Assembly: GCA_964645715.1 (NCBI GenBank)
Contig: CAZYAO010000003.1
Coordinates: 62,001 to 126,000 of the forward strand
DNA length: 64,000 nt
Reading direction: 5' to 3'
Origin: JAUMBM01 sp964645715
GTDB lineage: Bacteria > Bacteroidota > Bacteroidia > Chitinophagales > Saprospiraceae
The notes beneath the pieces are model-generated. The model was not told the origin of the DNA and ran no database searches. It worked only from the letters and a program-made list of their open reading frames with translations. Within the stretch, counting starts at the first letter, position 1. Every line of letters starts with the position of its first letter. A program made the translations under genes and the position numbers. Shown here one piece after another: positions 15,829 through 25,412 of this stretch.

Positions 15829-18800
15829 TTAGCGCATCAGCACGATTTCTGTAGAGAATACCCTACGCTGTCCATTTTGTAGCATTACTTCTACCAGACA
15901 ACTGAATACGGCACTGTTGACGGGGCGTCCTTCAAAAAGACCGTCCCATCCCTGATCAGGATCATTGGGTGGGAAATTCTGCCGCTCAAAGACCCGATTG
16001 CCCCAGCGGTCATAGATCTGCACGCGCTCAACAAAGGCGACCTGATTGCCTGCATATACTACCCAGCGATCATTGTTGTTGTCGCCATTGGGAGAAAAAG
16101 CCGTGGGGAGGTAGACCGCAGATTTTTCAACTACAGTGACCAGCAGGGTGTCCCGGGCAGCGCAGCCATCGGCTGTTGTTACTTCCAGGGTGTAGTATGC
16201 CGTTTCTAGTGGACGTATAATCTGTTGTGCCAGCCCAGGCTCTTCAAAAGGGATCGCGGAGGACCAGCGGAAGCTGAACGGTCCGTTGGATGAGAGGCCG
16301 GGAATCAGCAGTAACGTATCTCCTAATAAAATAATCTGATCGTCGCCAAGGTCAACATCAATGGACGGAGGTGCAGGTAATATAATTTCTTCGGTCCATT
16401 GGCAGCCTTTGGCATCTTCAATGACTAGTTCGTATGTATCAGGGACTAGCGATTCAAAGGTCGTCCCGTAACCAAAGTTGCTTCCATCAATGGAGTACAG
16501 ATAAGGTGGGGTGCCACCATTGACACCGGTTATTTCTATACTGCCAAATCGGTCTTCCGGGCAGAGGGGGGGAGATAGCGCCAGCGCAACACCTCGGATG
16601 GCGTTGGCGCTGGAAAAGACCTGTACCGAATCTGCCTGACTGCAGCCGTTGCGGAGGTTGGTTAGCTCCAGCCTGTACCAGGCGGGTAGGTTGACTACGG
16701 CAACAGCCTGTGTTTGACCTGATAATATTGGGGCGGTTTGACTAGACCAAAGGTAGCGGATTTCAGCTCCCTGACTCGATCTTTCAGCCTGCAGAACAAC
16801 CTCCCAGCGATCGCAGTCCAGCGTCAGCGGAGGCTCAATGACGACCTGAGGACTAAGGGTGTCAATCCCAATGAAAAAAGCAGCTGTAGCAGCACAGCCA
16901 CTGCCGTCAAAGGTTGCTACCAGTGTATACCAGCCGGCAGTTTGGGTGGTATATGGCTGCTGGCTCGGTAGCAGGCTGGAGCTACCGTCGGGCTGTATCC
17001 ATCGAACGGTCGAGCTAATGGCTTCCGGGTATACTGCTGCGCTGAGCGAAATTTCTGTGCGCCTGCAGGTGATGGTATCTGCAACGGGCGGGATAAGTAC
17101 AGGTTGCAAAGTGTCAAGTCCTATCGACAACAGGGTGTCGCGCAGACAGCCGTTGCCGCTGTCGGTTAGTTGCAGATGCAGCAGCCCGGGCTGGGTGATG
17201 ATAATAGAGGCGGCAGTTGTATCGGGAAATATAGAAGCAGGACGTTGGCTGCTCCAGCTAAAATTCAGCGGACTGGTACTGGCGGAGGAAGAATTACTGG
17301 CATCTAGAGACAGACTGGCCGTCCGGCAGTTGAGGGTCAGCTCCTCAGGGGCGTCAACAACCAACTGGGGCGGACGGAAATCCTCAGCCACTACTACCGT
17401 GTCTGTGCTACTGCAACCCGTGGACATGTCCTCGAGGCGGACGATATAACTTCCAGCCGCATCAATGCTTACGCCGGAGGTGTCAACAGCCGACAGGATG
17501 TTGCCGTCGGCACTCGTCCAGCGCCAACGAACACCACCGGAGGATGCTGCTGTTGCCTGCAAATATATGCGGGGATGGTAGCAGTTGATGATCGTATCCC
17601 TGCCTGCATCCAGTTGCGGTTGGTTGTCATTACGGGTCACAATCACACTGTCAGCTTTGCTGCAACCACTGAGACTGTCAACTATGAGCAGGCGGTAGAG
17701 GCCGGGCTGGTAGGCATAGAATTGTGCTGCGGTCGCATCCGGCAGGCTTACAGTAGACGGTGGCAACCATTGATAGCGATAGGTGGGGAGGCCTGATACG
17801 GTGACTAGCACTGAATCCCTATTGCAGGACAACTCCTGAACGCTGTCAATCAGAGCGGCAGGCCCGCCAAGCAGACTCGACACTTCTACCTCAAATGAAT
17901 TGTCACAGCCGCTGAGGTTATCCGTGAGCCTGAATCTAAAGTAGCCGGGCTCACTGACCAATATGTCGGTTCCCGGGAGTGCAGGGCCTACCGGGAGGCC
18001 AGCGGAATCGATTTCCTGCCAGAATGCTTGCCAGTCACCTGAACCAGGCAGGGTAGCTGACAACAGCAGGCTGGGGTGATTGCAGGTAAGGGCTGTGTCG
18101 TTGATGGGGAGCAGCGGTGGTGGCAGAGGTAGCAATACTTCCGTACTGTCAGTGGCCCGACAGCCATTGACCGGGTTCATTACCTGTAATACGTAGGTGC
18201 CGGCACAGGATACGACAGGCGTGAGGGTCGCATCACCTGTAATACAGTTGTCTGCAGGACTCATCCACAGATACTGTACTTGTCCGGTACTCGATCCTTG
18301 TCCGTTGAGTGCCACAAACGGGAGCAGACAGCCCAGGCGTATATCCTCACCCGCCTCCGCAACAGGCCTCAGCGTATCAATCGATACGGCTACTGTATCC
18401 ATCGCCGTACAGCCCGAAACAAGGTTTTCAACCCGCAAATAATAAGTATCTGCTGCGCTCACCCGGCATTGGGCACTGTCAGGCTGTTCAATGAAGGAAG
18501 CAGCTGCAGCAGACCATCGGTAAATGGTGGCTACATCGACGGGACTGGAGGCTGTCCCGAGTAAAGCAGTGGGCTGGTAGCAGTTGATGATCAGGTCAGG
18601 ACCTGCATTGGCCACCGGCGGGGTGGTCAGATCGACGACTATGGTGCGAAAAGTACTCTCGAGTCCGCTGCTGTCGATGGCCCGTAATTCGTATGTGCCC
18701 GGTAGTGTTACGGGCAGACTCAATCCGGTGGCTCCCGGAACAGGACTGCTGTTGAAAAACCATTGCAGCTGGCAATCAGGGCAGGGTCTGCAGTAGGTCG

Positions 18801-21800
18801 CCTGTAAGATACGCTGTGGTTGCAGACAGCTGATCGTATCTGTCGCTGGCAGGGACAGGCATGGACCACAAATTTGCTCCCGGATAACCACGCTTCGGCT
18901 GGCGGCACATCCGCTCACAGAATCTACAACGGAGAAGGTGAGAAGCCCCGGTCCGTCAACTTCCACGTTCAGGCCATCGACGGCCGATACAATTCGGTTT
19001 CCTGTCCAAAAAAAGGAGTAGTCAGCCGATGCGGGAAACACAAAGGCTTCAACGCTAAAGGTATCCCTATTACAAGGGAAAAGGTCATTGCCAAAAACAA
19101 TAACAGGCACATTGTCATCGCGCCAGGCAGTCGCCTGTGCTGTCGAGCGGCAGCCATTGCCGTTGTTTCGAACTTCAAGAACATAGATGCCTGTTTCCGC
19201 NNNNNNNNNNNNNNNNNNNNNNNNNNNNNNNNNNNNNNNNNNNNNNNNNNNNNNNNNNNNNNNNNNNNNNNNNNNNNNNNNNNNNNNNNNNNNNNNNNNN
19301 CACACCACTTCTACGCTGGCTTGCTCCGGATCGCTGATGATACAACCCTGCTCCGGACCCAACCATTGGTATCGTATGAATGGGCCGCTGCTTGACGGAC
19401 TGCCATCCAGCCATACCGATTGTCGGTTGCATCGCAAGGTATCAGCAGCTACTGCAATAGCATCAAGCTGACAATCCGGAACTACAATAGCACGTGCCGT
19501 ATCAATGCAGCTGCCATCAAAATTTTCAATGACCAGTAAATACTCGCCTAGTTCAGTGATAGTAGGATTGGGAAAAGGAAGACCCGTCTGCCCGCCATTG
19601 ATGAACCACCTGATGAGCCCCTGAGAGGAGCCTGTGGTCGGCAACAGTGTGCTTCCGGTTGCGCAGGGGAGTATAACCGTATCGGGTAGTACGGCCACCG
19701 TGGCATCGTTGAGCAAAGAGATATCGACAGAGTCTGTTCTTAAACAACCATTGTCGAGTCTTGTCACCGTAAAATAATACCTGCCGATACAGCTGGCAGT
19801 CGTTGTCCACATATCAGAAGCGCCAGCAAGGCAAGGCCCCGACCATTGTAGGGTGGCCGCCCCACTATAAAGGCTGCTGTTGGCACTGAGTGTCACCAGT
19901 CCGCTGGCACAGGCAAGGAATTGATCAGGACCCGCATCAACAGGCGGTAAGTCGGTATTGGCGGTCACCAGTACAATATCACTGGCAGAACAACCATTGA
20001 TGGTATCCTGCACCACCAGCTGGTACAGCCCGGCCACAGATGTCCGAAAGGTATCAAGAGGAGGTCCGGTGATTCCGTCAGAATTGAACCAGTTGTATGT
20101 ATATCGGCTGCCAAGGCTGGTGGCTGTCCCGCCAAGCAGCACCTCCGGCTGGTAACAGCTTAGCTCAGGGGATGGATTGCCTGCTTCGGCAACAGGTGGC
20201 AGGGTATCTACGGGTGTCACCACTAAAAGAGAGTCTTCACAGCCATTGTCCGTTCGCCTTATCCGCAAAAAATAGGGACCCGGCTGTGTAACCAGAATTA
20301 CAGCCGGATCAGGCTGACTTATAAATCCGCTGCCCTGCCAGTCAAACACCAGCTGTCCTGCAGGCTCACTGGCACGAGCATCCAGAAATGCAGAATCGCG
20401 AACGCAGGTAAACGGTAGTACAGGTGCCATACTGACAACAGGGGGTGTAAAATCACTGCTGACAAACACGCTGTCAGTACCCGTGCAACCATTGCGCGTT
20501 TCAAGTACCTCCAGATAATACCAGCCTGAACAGGATACAACGGCACGCTCAGGTTGATTGTCTACGGGTATCAGGCAGGTACCCGACCACTGGTATGTGA
20601 TTCCTGGGCTGGCATTGAAAGCTGTGCCGACGAGGGTGTCAACGGGCATGTTACAATCCAGCTGAAAAGTGTTTGCGATCTGTGCAAGTGGTTGGCTTAT
20701 ATCGATGAAAACACTGGTTGAGGCCGTGTCCTGACAACCACTGGTCAGATTGGTCACTACCAGCCGATAAATTCCGGCCGTATCAGCACCGGCGGTACGC
20801 TGGTCCGCACCCAACACAATGCGACCATTGGTGGTGGACCATTCAAAAGCAATGGGCATCAAACCAGCTGTTGACCCGCTTCCGTCCAGAGAGGCTATGG
20901 CATTGTAACAGTTAACTACACCGGGAGGTCCTGCATCAGCCAATGGATAGATGCGCCCGTCGCTCACCTCCAGCGTATCTCGGGCGGTGCAGCTTACAGA
21001 GGGCGTTACCAGGGTTGCATCCAGCAGATAAGTGCCCGGCTGGGTTATCGCGAATACGGAGTCAGCATTGCTGAGGGTATCACCACTAATCGAAAGCCAC
21101 TGATATTGATAGCTGAAGGGAGTGGGCGGGGAGGTAGCAACCAGATTAACTTGCGGGTGGTAGCAGTTAAGATCATTGTCCTGAGATAGTGCGACGGAGG
21201 GCCTTACTACCTGCAACTGCAATCGGACAATGCTGTCGCAGCCAACACTGCTGCGAAGCACAATTTCGTAGGCGCCTGCCTGAGAGAATGACTGATTGGC
21301 CAGTATGAAGGAGGTCCCGTCACAAATGGTAGCGGTGGTGTCAAAGTATACTGGCTGAATGACAGCCAGATTTAGAGAAACAATACTATCACAGCCCGTA
21401 TTGACAGACTGCAGGGTGTACGTATAGACGCCTGGCTGCTGGTAAGCGCTGTCAACGAAAAAGAAGGTTTCTCCCTGACAGATGGTAGCGTTGAGCTGCA
21501 GCAAACTGGTAGGGATGACTGTCAGATCGAGTTGTACGATACTGTCGCAACCAGCATAACTGCTCAGTACAGACCAATAGCGGCCCGACTGACTGTAGTT
21601 ATTGTTTCCGACACTGAACTGCTCTCCCTCACAGATGATTGGTTGCAGGAAGGTGGTATCCGGCGGATCCACGATGGTCACTTCCATACAGTCGGGGGTG
21701 AGTCGCAGACACCCCCAGGGATCAAAGCTGCTCAGATTGCTGCGAATGCTGTCGATGCGAAGCTGACCGTCGGGTAATGGCAGGCTGTCGAAGTCAGTAA

Positions 21801-22614
21801 ACCGGTAAGAAAGACCGCACACCTGATAATTACCGGCGGGCCAGTTGCGAAAATCCGGTCTGCTCGTTGTGTCTATGTAGACGCCATCGCGTCCCAGCAG
21901 GTAGCAATACCCGTATTCACTGGTATCTGCCTGTTGAAAGTCGGGGAGATCAACAACAGGCAGTACTTCGAGTTGCTCGTCGCCAACACAGCTTAGTATA
22001 TCCGGGCTGATAAGCTCTCCCGCTTCAGCGAAACAGCAGTCAACTCCCCGTGAGTCGCAGAAAAATAAGCGAAGGTAGGTAATGGCCCCCTGATAGATAG
22101 AAGGGTTGTTGACAACTGTCAACGTCCAGTTGCCATTGACAGGGCCGATATTGAAATCTTCCAGACAACCATTAAAAGGATGGTAGCTGCCTGTATACAG
22201 CCCTCCGTTGACAAAATTGTTGACCTGTGCATTGTTCCACCGGTCGGCTGACGGAAAATCCGGCACCGGATCCTGTGCACAGGGCAAAAACTGGACGCGC
22301 CATTTGGCGAAGAAAGTAAATTCCGTTTGGGAGGCTGTATTGGGACCAGTAAGCAGGATGGATTGTCCGGAAGGGGAGCTTAGCCGCAACTCCAGCCTGT
22401 CTACATATTGATGCGTAAAGTGTATCTCAACAGCACACAGCCCCTGCAGAGGGCTGGATAAGTCATTGTTGAAGTAATCTTCGATGGTCAGATTGAGCGA
22501 AGCGGAGGCATTTCTTTGAATCAGCAGCGTATCAGCCCAGCCACAATTTTGTGAACGCAAGGAAAGCGCCGCCAAGGCAAAAATCGCGAGTAATACAAGC
22601 CGGTTGTTGTACAT
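15829..22614 (-). CDS. Giant secreted Ig/PKD-repeat protein with P-domain and CHU_C sorting domain (contains a scaffold gap)
   Basis: About 2,260 residues as placed, with 100 undetermined bases at 19201-19300, so true length is uncertain. In order: a signal peptide (about 1-21); a proprotein-convertase P-domain-like region (about 25-190, VEIHFTHQYVDRLELRLSSP ... GNWTLTVVN); three short two-cysteine repeats (ICEG/ICQG/ICDG ... GCDSIV); about 18 Ig/PKD-like units of ~80 residues, each with a Cys near its start (LNCY, LDCN, LSCY) and a second in NGC or SGC; one SprB-type repeat (ITGVNGGTPPYLYSIDG); and a CHU_C type B T9SS domain beginning VYLPTAFSPNGDNNNDRW. It should be exported across the outer membrane and attached to, or shed from, the surface. 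A role in adhesion or gliding is typical of such proteins but unproven here. Confidence 0.88.
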   Translation of the reverse strand: MYNNRLVLLAIFALAALSLRSQNCGWADTLLIQRNASASLNLTIEDYFNNDLSSPLQGLCAVEIHFTHQYVDRLELRLSSPSGQSILLTGPNTASQTEFTFFAKWRVQFLPCAQDPVPDFPSADRWNNAQVNNFVNGGLYTGSYHPFNGCLEDFNIGPVNGNWTLTVVNNPSIYQGAITYLRLFFCDSRGVDCCFAEAGELISPDILSCVGDEQLEVLPVVDLPDFQQADTSEYGYCYLLGRDGVYIDTTSRPDFRNWPAGNYQVCGLSYRFTDFDSLPLPDGQLRIDSIRSNLSSFDPWGCLRLTPDCMEVTIVDPPDTTFLQPIICEGEQFSVGNNNYSQSGRYWSVLSSYAGCDSIVQLDLTVIPTSLLQLNATICQGETFFFVDSAYQQPGVYTYTLQSVNTGCDSIVSLNLAVIQPVYFDTTATICDGTSFILANQSFSQAGAYEIVLRSSVGCDSIVRLQLQVVRPSVALSQDNDLNCYHPQVNLVATSPPTPFSYQYQWLSISGDTLSNADSVFAITQPGTYLLDATLVTPSVSCTARDTLEVSDGRIYPLADAGPPGVVNCYNAIASLDGSGSTAGLMPIAFEWSTTNGRIVLGADQRTAGADTAGIYRLVVTNLTSGCQDTASTSVFIDISQPLAQIANTFQLDCNMPVDTLVGTAFNASPGITYQWSGTCLIPVDNQPERAVVSCSGWYYLEVLETRNGCTGTDSVFVSSDFTPPVVSMAPVLPFTCVRDSAFLDARASEPAGQLVFDWQGSGFISQPDPAVILVTQPGPYFLRIRRTDNGCEDSLLVVTPVDTLPPVAEAGNPSPELSCYQPEVLLGGTATSLGSRYTYNWFNSDGITGPPLDTFRTSVAGLYQLVVQDTINGCSASDIVLVTANTDLPPVDAGPDQFLACASGLVTLSANSSLYSGAATLQWSGPCLAGASDMWTTTASCIGRYYFTVTRLDNGCLRTDSVDISLLNDATVAVLPDTVILPCATGSTLLPTTGSSQGLIRWFINGGQTGLPFPNPTITELGEYLLVIENFDGSCIDTARAIVVPDCQLDAIAVAADTLRCNRQSVWLDGSPSSSGPFIRYQWLGPEQGCIISDPEQASVEVVXXXXXXXXXXXXXXXXXXXXXXXXXXXXXXXXXXAETGIYVLEVRNNGNGCRSTAQATAWRDDNVPVIVFGNDLFPCNRDTFSVEAFVFPASADYSFFWTGNRIVSAVDGLNVEVDGPGLLTFSVVDSVSGCAASRSVVIREQICGPCLSLPATDTISCLQPQRILQATYCRPCPDCQLQWFFNSSPVPGATGLSLPVTLPGTYELRAIDSSGLESTFRTIVVDLTTPPVANAGPDLIINCYQPTALLGTASSPVDVATIYRWSAAAASFIEQPDSAQCRVSAADTYYLRVENLVSGCTAMDTVAVSIDTLRPVAEAGEDIRLGCLLPFVALNGQGSSTGQVQYLWMSPADNCITGDATLTPVVSCAGTYVLQVMNPVNGCRATDSTEVLLPLPPPLLPINDTALTCNHPSLLLSATLPGSGDWQAFWQEIDSAGLPVGPALPGTDILVSEPGYFRFRLTDNLSGCDNSFEVEVSSLLGGPAALIDSVQELSCNRDSVLVTVSGLPTYRYQWLPPSTVSLPDATAAQFYAYQPGLYRLLIVDSLSGCSKADSVIVTRNDNQPQLDAGRDTIINCYHPRIYLQATAASSGGVRWRWTSADGNILSAVDTSGVSIDAAGSYIVRLEDMSTGCSSTDTVVVAEDFRPPQLVVDAPEELTLNCRTASLSLDASNSSSASTSPLNFSWSSQRPASIFPDTTAASIIITQPGLLHLQLTDSGNGCLRDTLLSIGLDTLQPVLIPPVADTITCRRTEISLSAAVYPEAISSTVRWIQPDGSSSLLPSQQPYTTQTAGWYTLVATFDGSGCAATAAFFIGIDTLSPQVVIEPPLTLDCDRWEVVLQAERSSQGAEIRYLWSSQTAPILSGQTQAVAVVNLPAWYRLELTNLRNGCSQADSVQVFSSANAIRGVALALSPPLCPEDRFGSIEITGVNGGTPPYLYSIDGSNFGYGTTFESLVPDTYELVIEDAKGCQWTEEIILPAPPSIDVDLGDDQIILLGDTLLLIPGLSSNGPFSFRWSSAIPFEEPGLAQQIIRPLETAYYTLEVTTADGCAARDTLLVTVVEKSAVYLPTAFSPNGDNNNDRWVVYAGNQVAFVERVQIYDRWGNRVFERQNFPPNDPDQGWDGLFEGRPVNSAVFSCLVEVMLQNGQRRVFSTEIVLMR
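19201..19300. other. Assembly gap (100 N) inside the giant Ig-repeat gene
   Basis: Exactly 100 undetermined bases, falling inside one Ig-like unit. The frame is the same on both sides, but the filler is of arbitrary length and whole repeat units may be missing. Confidence 0.98.
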
Positions 22615-22799
22615 GTATCAACGGATGTACATTGTTTTTGGGAATGTATGCCACCCAAAAGAAGTGTCACAGCACAAAGAGGGCTTTTAAACATCTGTAA
22701 CGCTAAGATAAGAATTTTATGTGCGTTGAGCATACAAATTAATCCAAGGCCAAAAATAAAGGGCTCATGGGATCTGCAGGAGGAGACATATAGAAACAA

Positions 22800-22828
22800 C
22801 AACAGCTCCCCCGCCGGGGGAGCTGTTG
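22800..22828 (-). terminator. 13-bp hairpin after groEL
   Basis: CAACAGCTCCCCC / GGGGGAGCTGTTG, loop GCC. It is the second of two hairpins downstream of groEL on the minus strand. The rest of the spacer 22615-22799 shows no gene. Confidence 0.65.
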
Positions 22829-22835
22829 GCAAGCA

Positions 22836-22860
22836 GGAGCTGGCAGTAACTGCCAGCTCC
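22836..22860 (-). terminator. 12-bp hairpin immediately after groEL
   Basis: GGAGCTGGCAGT / ACTGCCAGCTCC separated by a single base, 11 bases beyond the groEL stop. With the adjacent hairpin it forms a double terminator. Confidence 0.65.
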
Positions 22861-22871
22861 GCACAGATTTT

Positions 22872-24509
22872 TTACATCATACCGCCCATACCGCCGCCGG
22901 CATGTGCATGTGCAGCAGCACCACCATCTTTGTCTGGCTTGTCACTGATGACGCATTCGGTCGTCAGTACCATGCCTGCGATAGACGCTGCATTCTCTAG
23001 TGCGATACGAGTCACTTTCGTCGGGTCGATAACACCGGCATCCTTGAGATTCTCGTACTTATCAGTGCGGGCGTTGTAGCCGTAACTGCCAGTCTGCTGG
23101 ATAACATTTTGGAGTACGACACTGCCCTCTACACCTGCATTGTCAGCGATGGTGCGCAGCGGATATTCCAATGCCTTGCGAACGATAGCAATACCAATGG
23201 TTTCGTCTTCGTTGGCACCCTTGAGGTCTTTCAGCGCCTCAATCGTGCGTACGAGAGCCACACCACCACCCGCTACGATACCCTCTTCAACCGCTGCGCG
23301 AGTTGCATGGAGTGCATCATCAACGCGGTCTTTTTTCTCCTTCATCTCTACTTCTGTAGGCGCACCTACATGCAATACAGCTACACCACCAGCCAGTTTG
23401 GCGAGGCGCTCCTGCAGTTTCTCGCGATCATAGTCAGAAGTAGTCGTCTCAATCTGTCCCTTGATCTGGTTGATGCGAGCCTGGATAAGATCATTGGTGC
23501 CGCCTCCGTTGACAATCGTTGTGTTGTCTTTGTCGATGGTAATCTTTTCGCAGGTGCCCAGATCGTTGAGCTGGGTATTTTCTAGCTTATAGCCCTTTTC
23601 GTCGCTGATGACCGTACCACCGGTGAGGATAGCAATATCTTCGAGCATGGCCTTGCGGCGGTCACCAAAGCCTGGCGCTTTCACGGCTACAACCTTGAGA
23701 CCTGCGCGGAGACGGTTGACAACGAGTACACCCAGTGCCTGGCTTTCGATGTCTTCTGCGATAATCAGCAGCGGGCGGCCCGTCTGGATAACCTTCTCCA
23801 GAATAGGCACGATATCCTGCATGTTGCTGATCTTCTTGTCGTAAATCAGGATGAAAGGCTGGTCGTATTCTGTGACCATGGCGTCAGCGTTGGTCACAAA
23901 ATAAGGAGACAGATAACCGCGGTCAAACTGCATACCCAATACTTCCTCAACGTAAGTATCTGTACCTTTTGCTTCTTCAACCGTGATGACACCGTCCTTG
24001 CTCACGCGCTTCATAGCGTCAGCAATCAGGGTGCCAATTTCCTCGTCATTGTTGGCAGAGATAGACGCAACCTGCTTGATCTTATTGAAATCGTCGCCGA
24101 TGACTTCACTTTGCTTGCGCAGGTTTTCGATGACAGCCTTAGTAGCCTTGTCGATACCCCTCTTGAGGTCCATCGGATTGGCACCCGCCGTAACGTTCTT
24201 CAGACCTGCATTAATCATTGCCTGTGCAAGAACGGTTGCTGTAGTCGTACCATCACCTGCGATGTCAGCCGTTTTGCTGGCAACCTCTTTAACCATCTGA
24301 GCGCCCATATTCTCAATGGAATCTTCGAGCTCTACTTCCTTAGCTACTGTCACACCGTCCTTGGTGATCTGTGGAGCACCAAAGCTCTTTTGGATAACGA
24401 CGTTGCGGCCTTTAGGACCCAAGGTTACTTTTACAGCATTGGCCAGGGCATCTACCCCAGCGCGCAGTTTTTCTCTGGCATCTCTATTGAAACTGATTTC
24501 TTTGGCCAT
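22872..24509 (-). CDS. groEL: Chaperonin GroEL (Hsp60)
   Basis: A 545-residue group I chaperonin subunit forming the 14-mer folding cage in the cytoplasm with GroES. Highly conserved: KEISFNRDAREKLRAGVDAL, VTLGPKGRNVVIQKSFGAP, the ATP site GDGTTTATVLAQAMI, the apical domain, and the terminal Gly-Met-rich tail GGGMGGMM. Full length. It follows groES by 84 bases on the same strand, as the second cistron of the usual operon. Two hairpins follow. Confidence 0.99.
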   Translation of the reverse strand: MAKEISFNRDAREKLRAGVDALANAVKVTLGPKGRNVVIQKSFGAPQITKDGVTVAKEVELEDSIENMGAQMVKEVASKTADIAGDGTTTATVLAQAMINAGLKNVTAGANPMDLKRGIDKATKAVIENLRKQSEVIGDDFNKIKQVASISANNDEEIGTLIADAMKRVSKDGVITVEEAKGTDTYVEEVLGMQFDRGYLSPYFVTNADAMVTEYDQPFILIYDKKISNMQDIVPILEKVIQTGRPLLIIAEDIESQALGVLVVNRLRAGLKVVAVKAPGFGDRRKAMLEDIAILTGGTVISDEKGYKLENTQLNDLGTCEKITIDKDNTTIVNGGGTNDLIQARINQIKGQIETTTSDYDREKLQERLAKLAGGVAVLHVGAPTEVEMKEKKDRVDDALHATRAAVEEGIVAGGGVALVRTIEALKDLKGANEDETIGIAIVRKALEYPLRTIADNAGVEGSVVLQNVIQQTGSYGYNARTDKYENLKDAGVIDPTKVTRIALENAASIAGMVLTTECVISDKPDKDGGAAAHAHAGGGMGGMM

Positions 24510-24593
24510 GATTGATTTCGTTTGAAATTTTGAGTAACGAAAAACAAAGAATAAGGAATAATTCGCCTGTCTCGGCAGGAAGTGATGCAGCGG

Positions 24594-24857
24594 TTAGAGT
24601 ATCACCAGGATATCGTCCTCGCGCATGATCAGGTAGTCAACACCCTGATAAGTGATTTCCTGTCCGGCATATTTGCCGTACAATACAACATCGCCAACCT
24701 GAACTGTCATCATGTTGCCATCTTTGCCGGGACCCACTGCTACAACTTCTCCGCGTTGTGGCTTCTCTTTAGCAGTATCAGGGATGATGATACCGCCTTT
24801 AGTGGTCTCCTCCGCCGGTGCGGGTTTGATAACTACTCGGTCATTTATGGGCTTCAT
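24594..24857 (-). CDS. groES: Co-chaperonin GroES (Hsp10)
   Basis: An 87-residue lid subunit of the GroEL-GroES chaperonin. MKPINDRVVIKPAPAEETTKGGIIIPD, with the mobile loop around TTKGGIIIP, and the closing DYLIMREDDILVIL are typical. It lies 84 bases ahead of groEL. The 295-bp spacer upstream contains a long palindrome beside secG, so groESL probably has its own promoter in 24858-25066; no CIRCE element is evident. Confidence 0.98.
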   Translation of the reverse strand: MKPINDRVVIKPAPAEETTKGGIIIPDTAKEKPQRGEVVAVGPGKDGNMMTVQVGDVVLYGKYAGQEITYQGVDYLIMREDDILVIL

Positions 24858-25066
24858 AAGCCAATTGCATTTTATGGTTAGTTGATAAAATAAATTGTAA
24901 CACGTTTACAGTGTGTCACCACTGCAGACACTCCTACTTTATCAGCTTTTGTGCCAAATTGAATAAAAGTGACAAAACGGCAGGACAAGTATGTATTTGT
25001 AGGTTTTTTTGGAAAAAATGTCAGTCGAGTGCCAGTGTTGTAGTGGGCAGAATGACATTATGGGTA

Positions 25067-25122
25067 GGTAAAAAAGGAAGAAGCTTCTGTTGCGCGCAAC
25101 AGAAGCTTCTTCCTTTTTTACC
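25067..25122. terminator. 56-bp perfect palindrome after secG
   Basis: Two exact 28-base complementary arms with no spacer. Left arm begins GGTAAAAAAGGAAGAAGC and the centre is GTTGCGCGCAAC. On the minus strand it starts 31 bases after the secG stop and ends in an A/T-rich flank, as expected of a strong terminator isolating secG from groESL. Confidence 0.75.
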
Positions 25123-25152
25123 AGCAGACAGCCTGGTCAGGCCGTTCTGAGA

Positions 25153-25410
25153 TTATTGGAGTGATTGCTGTAGAGCAGCCTGGCTGTCGACAAGCATGGA
25201 AGTAACGATGCAGAGGACGAAAAGAACGGCACCGAGAATCCAGGTGATTTTCTCGATGAAGTCGGTTTGTCTGGCTGCACCAAGCATCTGATTAGCCTGC
25301 GCACCGCCAAAGGTGGAGTCAATCCCGCCGCCTTTGGGGTTTTGGATCAAAATTACCGTAGTGAGCAGGATGCATACCAGCGCGGTTAAAACGGTCAGTA
25401 CCGGAAGCAT
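25153..25410 (-). CDS. secG: Preprotein translocase subunit SecG
   Basis: An 85-residue inner-membrane protein with two transmembrane helices separated by the conserved loop ILIQNPKGGGIDSTFGGAQ. It assists SecYEG-SecA export. It starts two bases after the stop of the upstream TPR-like gene, so the two are translationally close. The gene order TPR-like protein, secG, groES, groEL is common in Bacteroidota. Confidence 0.96.
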   Translation of the reverse strand: MLPVLTVLTALVCILLTTVILIQNPKGGGIDSTFGGAQANQMLGAARQTDFIEKITWILGAVLFVLCIVTSMLVDSQAALQQSLQ

Positions 25411-25412
25411 GG

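Noticed and set aside
24951..24956. TGGCAC (minus strand) upstream of groES as a sigma-54 -24 element
   Set aside because: No TTGCA-type -12 element at the required spacing; a group I chaperonin promoter of this kind is not expected.
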